NCBI GenBank assembly: GCA_001917735.1
Contig: MNEO01000053.1
Span: 1-11,469, forward strand
Direction of reading: 5' to 3'
Length of the DNA: 11,469 nucleotides
DNA from: Chloroflexi bacterium 13_1_40CM_68_21
GTDB lineage: Bacteria > Chloroflexota > Limnocylindria > P2-11E
Notes under the pieces: model-generated
The model's input: only the letters and a program-made list of their open reading frames with translations
Databases searched by the model: none
Told to the model about the DNA's origin: nothing
Made by a program: the position numbers and the translations under genes
Part shown: in pieces, positions 5,337 to 11,469 of the stretch
Position numbering within the stretch: position 1 is the stretch's first letter
Layout: every line of letters starts with the position of its first letter

Positions 5337-7868
5337 GTGGAGACACTCAACGACATCCTCGAGGTGTCCGCGGCCAAGTTCGGCCGCAAGGACGTGTTCA
5401 TCATCAAACCGGGCTTCCGCACGCGAACGTGGACCTACCGCGACCTCGAGGACATCGTGCCGCGTATCGCCCGTTGCTTCAGCGAGTCAGGCCTCCGCAA
5501 AGGCGACCGCGTCATCACATTCGGTGTGAACCGCCCCGAGTACGGGCTTGCGATGCTCGCCGCCCTCCGCATCGGCGCCGTGCTCGTCCCGCTCGACGTG
5601 AACTCGACCGCGGAATTCGTTCAGAAGATCGCGTCACTGACCCGAGCCAGCGCGGCCATCGTTTCGCAGCAGACGCGTTCCCGCGCGGAGGCGCTCGGCG
5701 TGCCGCTGTTCGACATGGAAGTGCTTCCCGATCGCGCGCGCGGCAAAGAGCCCCTGCCCAAGGCCGACGTCGGACCGGACGATCTCGCGGAGATCGTGTT
5801 CACCTCGGGGACCACCGGCGATCCGAAGGGCTCGATGCTGACCCATCGCAACATCCTCACGAACTCGGTCGCCGCGACACAGATCTTCCCGATCGGCCCG
5901 CAGCAGCGCCTTCTGTCGTTCATCCCGCTTTCGCACATGTTCGAGCAGATGGCCGGCTTCTGGTGCCTCATGCTCGCGGGCGCATCGGTCGTGTATCCGA
6001 CGAGCCGTCAGCCATCGGTGGTGCGTCGGACCTTCCGCGAGCGCCAGGTGTCCTTGATCCTCATCACGCCGGCCGCGGTCCGGTCGCTCTTCATCGCGAT
6101 CGAACGCCGCGCGCAGCAGGAGGGCAAGGGCGAGCTCTTCGCGCGGCTCCGCCGCATCGCGCGCAAGCTGCCGATGGCGCTCCGGCGCCTGCTCTTCTTC
6201 AGCGTGCACAGCCAGTTCGGCGGCCGCTTCCGCTACATCGTCTCGGGTGGCGCGGCCCTCGACCCGGCGCTGGGCGAGGCGTGGCGCGAGCTCGGCGTCG
6301 ACGTGCTACAGGGCTACGGCCTGACCGAGACCTCACCCGCCCTCACGTTCAACCGGATCGGTCGCAACCGCCTCGGCTCGGTCGGGGTTCCCCTGCCCGG
6401 GGTCGAGGTGAAGATCACCGACGAGGGCGAGGTCATCGCCCACGGACCGAACATCTTCAAGGGCTACTGGGAGAACGAGGAGGCCACCCGCGCCGCGATC
6501 GACAAGGAGGGCTGGTTCCACACCGGCGACCTCGGGAAGTTCGACGCGGACGGGTTCCTCTGGCTGCACGGTCGGAAGAAAGACATGATCGCCCTCCCGG
6601 ACGGGCTCAAGGTCTACCCGGAGGACATCGAGAACGTCCTCGCCGCCGATCCGCGGCTCCAGGAGATCGCAACCCCGCAGCGGCCGGTGCTCGCCACGGT
6701 CGTCGGTCTCGAGCGTCCGGGCGAAACGCTGCAGGTCCACGCGGTGTTCCTCGAGCCCAAGGACCGCGCCGCCGTCGATCAGATCGTCCGCGACGCGAAC
6801 GCGAAGCTCTCGAGCAGCCAGCAGATCCGCGGGTGGACGATCTGGCCCGACTCGGAATTCCCGACGACGCCGACGCAGAAGGTCAAGAAGCGCGAGATCG
6901 TCGAGCGCCTTCTCGCCATCGGACGCGGCGAGCCCGAACCGGTCGCCGCGATGGGATCGGAACGTGAGCTCAGCGAGGTCGAGCGCATCGTCATGCAGGT
7001 CGCGAACGTACCCGCGGAACGCGTCCACGCCGACGCGCAGCTTTCTCAGGACATCGGGCTCGACTCGCTCGGACGGGTCGACCTGCTCGGGGTCATCGAG
7101 GAGGAGCTCGGGACGTACATCGACGATGCCGCGGTCCTGCCCAACGCGACCGTCGGAGACCTCGAGCGCATGGTGGCCGCGGCCCGCGACACCAAGAAGG
7201 AGACCGGGATCTTCGGCTGGCCGCTTCATCCGCTCGTCCGGAGCTTCGGCATCCTCCTTCAGGAGACGCTGCTCTATCCGCTGGTCCACCTCTTCTATCA
7301 CGTGAAGGTGACCGGGATCGAAAAGCTCCGCGGACTGAGTGGGCCGGTGCTCTTCACGCCGAACCACTGCCTGCACTGGGATAACGGGATCATCATCATG
7401 GCGATCCCCCTGACCTGGCGCTGGCGGCTGGCGGTTGCCGCGGCAGCGGACGATGTCTTCGGCAACAAGCTGAACGGGATGTTCAGCGCGATCCTCGCCA
7501 ACGCATTCCCGCTGGCACGTGAAGGCGCGATCCGCCGCAGCCTCGAGCTTCTCGGGGCCAGGCTCGACCGACAGTTCTCGGTGCTCATCTACCCCGAGGG
7601 CAAGCTCACCATCGGCGGACCGACGCAGCCCTTCAAGTCCGGCGCCGGCCTCATCGCGGTCGAGGGCGCGAGCCCGGTCGTGCCGATGAAGCTCAAGATC
7701 AACCGCGTCTCCATCCTCGACCACCTGGACAAGAAGTGGGACCGCCAGCGCGCGAACGGGTGGCGCGGCGACGTCGAGGTCGTGTTCGGCGATCCCATCT
7801 ACTTCCCCGCTGGCACGAACGCGAACGAGGCGACCGCGAGGCTCCAGGCGGCGGTGGCGGCGCTCTAG
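5337..7868 (+). CDS. AMP-binding acyl ligase / acyl carrier / PlsC acyltransferase fusion
   Basis: An 843-residue three-domain protein. Residues 1-530 are an ANL-family long-chain fatty acid ligase: P-loop TSGTTGDPKG (156-165), YGLTETSP (327-334), TGD (396-398), GRKKDMI (412-418), and a C-terminal PTQKVKKRE (512-520) with the late catalytic lysine region. Residues about 543-616 form a phosphopantetheine carrier with GLDSLGR (574-580) and Ser577 as the attachment site. Residues about 645-843 are a PlsC-type 1-acylglycerol-3-phosphate acyltransferase with NHCLHWD (676-682, the NHx4D motif) and IYPEGK (751-756). Inference: the enzyme adenylates a fatty acid, may load it on its own carrier, and passes it to a lysophospholipid or glycerolipid acceptor. 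It resembles the E. coli Aas pairing but with the ligase first and a carrier inserted. GTG start with a good Shine-Dalgarno. The exact acceptor is unknown. Confidence 0.92.
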   Translation: METLNDILEVSAAKFGRKDVFIIKPGFRTRTWTYRDLEDIVPRIARCFSESGLRKGDRVITFGVNRPEYGLAMLAALRIGAVLVPLDVNSTAEFVQKIASLTRASAAIVSQQTRSRAEALGVPLFDMEVLPDRARGKEPLPKADVGPDDLAEIVFTSGTTGDPKGSMLTHRNILTNSVAATQIFPIGPQQRLLSFIPLSHMFEQMAGFWCLMLAGASVVYPTSRQPSVVRRTFRERQVSLILITPAAVRSLFIAIERRAQQEGKGELFARLRRIARKLPMALRRLLFFSVHSQFGGRFRYIVSGGAALDPALGEAWRELGVDVLQGYGLTETSPALTFNRIGRNRLGSVGVPLPGVEVKITDEGEVIAHGPNIFKGYWENEEATRAAIDKEGWFHTGDLGKFDADGFLWLHGRKKDMIALPDGLKVYPEDIENVLAADPRLQEIATPQRPVLATVVGLERPGETLQVHAVFLEPKDRAAVDQIVRDANAKLSSSQQIRGWTIWPDSEFPTTPTQKVKKREIVERLLAIGRGEPEPVAAMGSERELSEVERIVMQVANVPAERVHADAQLSQDIGLDSLGRVDLLGVIEEELGTYIDDAAVLPNATVGDLERMVAAARDTKKETGIFGWPLHPLVRSFGILLQETLLYPLVHLFYHVKVTGIEKLRGLSGPVLFTPNHCLHWDNGIIIMAIPLTWRWRLAVAAAADDVFGNKLNGMFSAILANAFPLAREGAIRRSLELLGARLDRQFSVLIYPEGKLTIGGPTQPFKSGAGLIAVEGASPVVPMKLKINRVSILDHLDKKWDRQRANGWRGDVEVVFGDPIYFPAGTNANEATARLQAAVAAL

Positions 7869-7870
7869 CC

Positions 7871-8296
7871 GTGCGGACCGAGCGCGAAGCAGCCGTCTTC
7901 GTCCGCCGCGGCGAACAGTTCCTCATGCTGCATCGCGTTCCCGATGACTACTGGCACGTCGTCGCGGGCGCCGCGGAGCCGGACGAGACCCTCGCGGAGG
8001 CGGCGGCGCGCGAGCTCGTCGAGGAGACCGGACTGCACGCCGCGGTCGCGGATCTCGCGATGCCTCAGACGTATGCGGTGCCGGAGACGCTCCGCGGCGA
8101 GTACGGCTCGGGGGTCGAGGAGGTGACGATCGGCAATTTCTCGGTCGAGGTCCGGCCCGACTGGGAGCCGACGTTGAACGAGGAGCACGACCGCTACCGC
8201 TGGGCCGGCCTCAGCGAGGCGATCGCACTCGAGCGCTGGCCCGAAACGGCGGAGATCATGACTTCGCTTGCGGCACCAAAGCTCGGGGCGCGGTAG
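7871..8296 (+). CDS. Nudix hydrolase (second copy type)
   Basis: A 141-residue Nudix-family hydrolase with a complete Nudix box at residues 33-55: G33, E39, R47-E48, E51-E52, G54. It opens with VRTEREAAVFVRRGEQFLML, a typical first strand, and has WHVVAGAAEPDE before the box, a form common among dATP pyrophosphohydrolase-like (NudB-like) members. GTG at 7871 begins 2 bp after the stop of the acyl ligase gene, so it is in the same transcription unit; a larger frame upstream is a shadow of that gene. It is only distantly similar to the Nudix protein at 1724-2155. Its last 41 bp overlap the 3' end of the convergent Ntn hydrolase gene. Substrate not determinable; a housekeeping nucleotide pool role is the default guess. 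Confidence 0.9.
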   Translation: MRTEREAAVFVRRGEQFLMLHRVPDDYWHVVAGAAEPDETLAEAAARELVEETGLHAAVADLAMPQTYAVPETLRGEYGSGVEEVTIGNFSVEVRPDWEPTLNEEHDRYRWAGLSEAIALERWPETAEIMTSLAAPKLGAR

Positions 8297-9170
8297 CCGG
8301 CTCCTCCATCTCCGGGGTCATCCATACATAGCGCCGGCCCTCGCGATTCGTCGCCGCGGCATGCGACCCGGCGGCGCTGAGCACGACGATGTTGAACGCG
8401 GCGTCCTCGAGCGCGTTCGCGTCCGCGATCGCCGCCTTCGCAGCCATATCGACCGGCATCCCCGACGCGAGACGATCGACAGCGGCCTTCGCGGTGACGC
8501 CCCGGATCGCGAGCTCACCGTATCCGGTGCACGCGGCCGCACCGTAGCGCGAGTCGCAGAAATTGCCGGCGCCGATCACGGGCGAGTCACCCACGCGACC
8601 GGGGTACTTGTACGCCCAGCCGCTCGTGGTGACCGCGGACGCGACGCCCCCATGGCCATCGAGGGCGAGGAAGTTCACGGTGCCGCGCTCTTCCTTGACG
8701 GTCTTCCGCACGACCGGGAGCAGCTTGGCGCGGCGGCGCACGCTGGCGGGCGTTTCGCCGGCCTTGCGCAGCCGCTCGATCCAGAGCCTGCGGGTCGAGG
8801 CGGTGAGGTTCCGTGCGGGCTTCGCGCCGATCTCGCGGGCAAAGCGCGCGGCCCCATCGCCGACGAGGAAGACGTGCGGTGTGCGCTCCATGACCGCGCG
8901 TGCGACGGAGATCGGATGGAGGAAGCCCACGAGTGCCGCGACCGCGCCGGTGCGATGAGCGGTCCCGTCCATGATCGATGCATCGAGCTCGACCTCACCC
9001 AGGACGTTCGGCCTCCCGCCGCGGCCGACGCTCGTGTCGGTGGGGTCCGCTTCGATGATCTTCGCGCACGCCTCCACCGCGTCGAGCGCGGAGCCGCCGC
9101 GCGCCAGGATGCGGATGCCCGCGGGCAACGCGGACGCGCCGTTGCCGCTCGCGACGATGATGGTCGGCAC
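8256..9170 (-). CDS. Aspartylglucosaminidase/isoaspartyl peptidase-type Ntn hydrolase
   Basis: A 304-residue member of the N-terminal-nucleophile T2 family, which includes N4-(beta-N-acetylglucosaminyl)-L-asparaginase, isoaspartyl peptidase and plant-type asparaginase. Made as a proenzyme, it self-cleaves before a Thr. Seen: SALDAVE (27-33), DPTDTSVG.GG (42-52), DASIMDG (63-69), HPISVARAVMERTPHVFLVGDGA (85-107), the predicted nucleophile Thr164 in RGTVNFLALD, TTSG (181-184), GRVGDSPVIGAG (191-202) and TGYGE (215-219). The block order is closest to bacterial aspartylglucosaminidases. The usual HDT(I/V)G before the nucleophile is RGTVN here. No signal peptide is seen, so it is probably cytoplasmic. 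GTG at 9170 shares its G with the TAG stop of the FGE-like gene (TAGTG), so the two are coupled. Substrate specificity is open. Confidence 0.9.
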   Translation of the reverse strand: MPTIIVASGNGASALPAGIRILARGGSALDAVEACAKIIEADPTDTSVGRGGRPNVLGEVELDASIMDGTAHRTGAVAALVGFLHPISVARAVMERTPHVFLVGDGAARFAREIGAKPARNLTASTRRLWIERLRKAGETPASVRRRAKLLPVVRKTVKEERGTVNFLALDGHGGVASAVTTSGWAYKYPGRVGDSPVIGAGNFCDSRYGAAACTGYGELAIRGVTAKAAVDRLASGMPVDMAAKAAIADANALEDAAFNIVVLSAAGSHAAATNREGRRYVWMTPEMEEPATAPRALVPQAKS

Positions 9171-9643
9171 TAGCGACCGGTCATGCCGCGCACGATCCGA
9201 AAGCCGATACCCCGAACGTCCTCGCCGGCGAGCGCGCGGCCCGCGAGATCGTCGCCGTGCCGCACCACGCGCCCGCCGCCCTGCCAGCTGTTCGTCCACT
9301 CCCGCACGGCGCCGAGGTCATCCAGCGTCCCTTCGTGGCGCGCCGCCTTTTCCCACTCGCGCTCGTCTGGAAGGCGATAGATCCGGCCGGTCCCGATGGT
9401 GAGCCACCGGCAATAGGCGACCGCGTCGGCCCAGGTCACGCTCTCGACCGCGCGGTCGGCCTGGGCACGTTGTGTACTCCAATTGACAGGCGGGGCGTGC
9501 TCGGTCGCGTCGAGAAATGTCGCGTATTGGCGCACGGTCACGGGATGGCGCGCGATGGCAAAAACATTTACGTGTTCGGTCCGCGGCGGATCGCCGAGGA
9601 GCGCGTCGCCCGCGGGAACGACCACGACCTCGGGCTCGACCAC
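9170..9643 (-). CDS. Compact FGE/SUMF1-like protein without catalytic cysteines
   Basis: A 157-residue member of the formylglycine-generating-enzyme-sulfatase fold. Seen: VVVPAGDALLGD (7-18), PVTVRQYATFLDAT (34-47), the VTWADAVAYCRWL block (69-81), YRLPDEREWEKAARH (89-103), AVREWTNSW (112-120), and GIGFRIVR (145-152), in family order. It is far shorter than typical members, having lost the middle region (including the YPWG stretch) between the EWEKAARH block and the EW motif. The C-terminal region with the copper-binding Cys pair of true FGE is absent; the only Cys is Cys78. It is therefore probably not a sulfatase activator and may be a binding or other enzyme module. The GTG at 9643 was chosen over ATG 9772 because the extra N-terminus is arginine-rich and lacks family similarity. 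It is the first gene of a two-gene unit with the Ntn hydrolase. Confidence 0.8.
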   Translation of the reverse strand: MVEPEVVVVPAGDALLGDPPRTEHVNVFAIARHPVTVRQYATFLDATEHAPPVNWSTQRAQADRAVESVTWADAVAYCRWLTIGTGRIYRLPDEREWEKAARHEGTLDDLGAVREWTNSWQGGGRVVRHGDDLAGRALAGEDVRGIGFRIVRGMTGR

Positions 9644-9649
9644 GCGCCT

Positions 9650-9655
9650 ACGGTA
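9650..9655 (-). promoter_or_regulatory. Possible -10 element for the FGE-like/Ntn hydrolase unit
   Basis: On the minus strand TACCGT (TAnnnT pattern) lies 6 nt before the GTG at 9643, a spacing expected for leaderless transcription. It supports the GTG start. No clear -35 element is seen, and the call rests on a short motif only. Confidence 0.25.
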
Positions 9656-9787
9656 GCGAGCCGGAGGGCCCAGCTTCCCGAATGCCCCCCGAGAGAGGTA
9701 GGACGCGGTCGGGGGAGTACGCGATCGGGAGAGAGCATCACTCCGGCGGCCGATGTGGCACGCGGCGCGCAATGCGATCTTCTCGCT

Positions 9788-9955
9788 ATGTACAGCGGTT
9801 ACGCGGCCATCTGGAGCGCGAAGCTCCTCAACCCGCAGATGCAGGCGGTATCGGCGATCGAACCGGTCAACGTGGTCGTGCGGGTCATCTTCAACACCCT
9901 CGATGGCATCGTGAACGACTACTTCGTCATCACCGCGAGCGCCGCCTCGCGCTAG
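9788..9955 (+). CDS. Orphan 55-residue protein, unknown function
   Basis: Not recognised. The 55-residue product begins MYSGYAAIWSAK and ends in a hydrophobic stretch with VNVVVRVIFN near residues 28-37 and a TASAASR tail. Coding evidence is compositional: almost every codon ends in G or C, as in neighbouring genes, and the ORF fits neatly into the gap between a divergent and a convergent gene. ATG at 9788 is the chosen start; GTG at 9752 would add twelve residues. No Shine-Dalgarno or clear promoter is visible. The region 9644-9787 upstream is purine-rich and holds nothing else I can name. A chance ORF in high-GC DNA is the alternative. Confidence 0.5.
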   Translation: MYSGYAAIWSAKLLNPQMQAVSAIEPVNVVVRVIFNTLDGIVNDYFVITASAASR

Positions 9956-9969
9956 CAGCTCGGGCCAAG

Positions 9970-9985
9970 GCCGCCCTCAGGCGGC
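9970..9985. terminator. Possible bidirectional hairpin between convergent genes
   Basis: GCCGCC (9970-9975), loop CTCA, GGCGGC (9980-9985) forms a perfect 6-bp GC stem in the 21-bp gap between the 55-residue ORF and the GMC gene, overlapping the GMC stop codon. No T-tract follows on either strand, and the bases also encode the final alanines, so terminator function is uncertain. Confidence 0.3.
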
Positions 9986-11469
9986 GGCGAGGATCCGCGA
10001 AGCGTTCCGGCGGGCAAGAGCCATGATCGTCAGCATCGGGTTCACTCCCGACGCGCTTGGGAAAGCGGAGGCATCCGCGACCACGAGCCCCCGTACCCCG
10101 CGGACGCGACCGTCCGGATCGGCGACGCTCGAGCGACGATGCGCCCCCATCGGCGCGGTGCTCATCTGGTGCGCGCTGAACATACCCACGCGATTCGGCC
10201 CGACGCCGCTGCGCTCGACCTGACGCGCGAACGCGTCCAGATCGCCGCCGCGCCGCACGCGGATCGGCCGCGTGTGTAACGTGAACGCCTCGCGCGCTCC
10301 CGCCGCCAGGTGCAGGCACGCGGCCTCGACGATCGCCCTGATGCAGAGACGTTGGGTCGTCCCACGCACGCGGTACGTCACGACGGGCCGACCGAGCCGA
10401 TCGATCGTGACGCGACCCGCCTCGCGATCGCGCACGATCGGGATGATGACGGCAGCGTGGTCGAGCTCCTGCATCAACGCGCGGTGACCCGACGCGTCGC
10501 GCCACGGGAACGCGGCCGCGAGCACCCCCGGCAGCGCGGACGGGACCTCGAGGCGAAAACCGTAGCCCTCCTCGATCCGGGCGAAGGCGTCGGCGACCAC
10601 CGATTGCGGGACGCCGCACCAGATGCGGATCGGCTCGTCGTAGAGCGCGGCGACCGGTGGCACCGGATGGAGGTGCAGCGTGCGTCCGACCTCGCTTCCG
10701 CCGAGTCCCGAGCGGAGCAGCAGCGCGGGCGTACCGATGGCGCCGCCCGCGAGCACGGCGAGCGGCGCGCGCAACGTGACCGTCCCGCCGCTCGCGAGCG
10801 TGGCGGACACCCCCGTGACGGCGCCGCGCTCGACCGTGATGCGATCGGCGCGGCACCCGGCGATGAGCTCGCCACCTCGCGCCACCGCGTCGGCGAGATA
10901 GGTGCGCATCGTGGAGCACTTCGCCCCGCGGCGGCAGCCGTACCCGCAGTGGCCGCAGTCACCGCAGCCGGCGACGTTCCGCGGGATGACCCGCCAGGGT
11001 ATGCCGACGGCGTCGAGGCCTCGCGCAAGCGCTTCGTTCTGACCGTTCCGAACGCTCTCGTCTATGTCGACGTCGATGCGGGCCTCGACCGCCTCGTAGT
11101 GGGCGTCGAGCTCCGCGTCCATTCCGTCGAGACCCGCGATCGCCCATTCCCGTCGGATGTCTTCGGGCAGGCGGAGCGATGTGTTCCAGTTCACGACCGT
11201 TCCGCCACCGACCGTGCGTCCCGCGAAGATGGAGAGCGCGAGGTCCTCGGTCGCGAGGAGCTGTCGATCCCAGTAGAGACTCGCCGCGCCCTTGTCCTCG
11301 CGTCCATCGAACTCGCCCTCCGCGACGAGTTCGCCTTGCTCGACGATGAGGACGCGCTTTCCGCTCGCGGCAAGCTCCGCCGCGACCACCCCGCCGCCCG
11401 CGCCTGAGCCAACGACGATCGCGTCCGCGTCGAGCGTTTCGCCCGCGTTGGTTCGTCGCGCGGCGAGCG
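9977..11469 (-). CDS. GMC-family FAD oxidoreductase, long-chain alcohol oxidase-like (5' partial)
   Basis: A flavoprotein of the glucose-methanol-choline family. The frame is open to the right edge, where DADAIVVGSGAGGGVVAAEL begins the FAD-binding Rossmann motif; the true start lies just outside the window. Further motifs (numbering from the in-frame GTG at 11389): GRTVGGGTVVNWNTSLRLP (57-75), the second FAD-binding GMC block; a Cys cluster C142, C145, C148, C152, C158; and near the C-terminus SAHQMSTAPMG followed by LVVADASAFPSASGVNPMLTIMALA, carrying the conserved His and the Asn of the active site. The Cys-rich block followed by STMRTYL resembles the long-chain fatty alcohol oxidase branch rather than choline dehydrogenase. 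Substrate is unknown. A role in alcohol or lipid oxidation is inferred from the family only. Confidence 0.9.
   Translation of the reverse strand, partial: LAARRTNAGETLDADAIVVGSGAGGGVVAAELAASGKRVLIVEQGELVAEGEFDGREDKGAASLYWDRQLLATEDLALSIFAGRTVGGGTVVNWNTSLRLPEDIRREWAIAGLDGMDAELDAHYEAVEARIDVDIDESVRNGQNEALARGLDAVGIPWRVIPRNVAGCGDCGHCGYGCRRGAKCSTMRTYLADAVARGGELIAGCRADRITVERGAVTGVSATLASGGTVTLRAPLAVLAGGAIGTPALLLRSGLGGSEVGRTLHLHPVPPVAALYDEPIRIWCGVPQSVVADAFARIEEGYGFRLEVPSALPGVLAAAFPWRDASGHRALMQELDHAAVIIPIVRDREAGRVTIDRLGRPVVTYRVRGTTQRLCIRAIVEAACLHLAAGAREAFTLHTRPIRVRRGGDLDAFARQVERSGVGPNRVGMFSAHQMSTAPMGAHRRSSVADPDGRVRGVRGLVVADASAFPSASGVNPMLTIMALARRNASRILAAA

Noticed and set aside
6333..7724. 463-codon open frame on the minus strand opposite the acyl ligase fusion
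   Set aside because: A shadow typical of high-GC coding DNA; the plus strand has clear ligase, carrier and acyltransferase motifs throughout.
9644..9772. N-terminal extension of the FGE-like protein from ATG 9772
   Set aside because: The extra 43 residues are Arg/Ser/Pro-rich and lie outside the fold; GTG 9643 starts just before the conserved VVVPAG and has a possible -10 at leaderless distance.
10310..11407. 365-codon plus-strand open frame opposite the GMC gene
   Set aside because: Composition is shadow-like (Arg/Asp/Ala-rich) and GMC motifs are clear on the minus strand.

Overview
This is a gene-dense, high-GC bacterial window (third codon positions are almost all G or C, GTG starts are common, intergenic gaps are very short). 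The protein set is bacterial housekeeping and lipid or redox metabolism: UppP, nicotinate phosphoribosyltransferase, a Nudix pair, an acyl-CoA synthetase fusion and a GMC oxidoreductase. The style suggests an uncultured Chloroflexota-like or actinobacterial-like lineage, but the sequence alone does not settle this. I see no tRNA, rRNA, CRISPR array, transposase or phage gene.

Layout. The left edge carries the 3' part of uppP (1-696, +). It meets head-on a tiny two-helix membrane protein (693-899, -). A long plus-strand run then begins at 921: a degenerate-active-site SDR protein, a Nudix hydrolase, nicotinate phosphoribosyltransferase and a TauE/SafE permease. These are joined by overlapping start and stop codons. 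They are followed by a DsrE-family protein, an MBL-fold metallohydrolase, a three-domain AMP-ligase/ACP/PlsC acyltransferase fusion, and a second Nudix hydrolase ending at 8296. On the minus strand there is a two-gene unit (FGE/sulfatase-modifying-factor-like protein, then an aspartylglucosaminidase-type Ntn hydrolase, coupled by TAGTG). A 55-codon orphan ORF (+) follows, and finally a GMC oxidoreductase (-) that runs off the right edge.

Main discovery. The DsrE gene looks like an 80-residue truncated protein, but the reading frame continues past an in-frame UGA (4481-4483) for 38 more codons. That extension carries the missing family C-terminus. The UGA sits where family members have the first Cys of a CxxC motif, giving U-K-G-C. 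Directly downstream is a strong hairpin (4489-4519) whose loop starts with G, 20 nt after the UGA, which matches the bacterial SECIS layout. I therefore annotate it as a 119-residue selenoprotein. It lies between a sulfite-exporter-family permease and an MBL hydrolase, suggesting a sulfur or selenium redox role.

Functional links. The Nudix/pncB pair points to NAD salvage. The AMP-ligase/ACP/PlsC fusion would activate a fatty acid, hold it on a built-in carrier and transfer it to a lysolipid, making it a self-contained lipid acylation enzyme. The remaining assignments are by family only.
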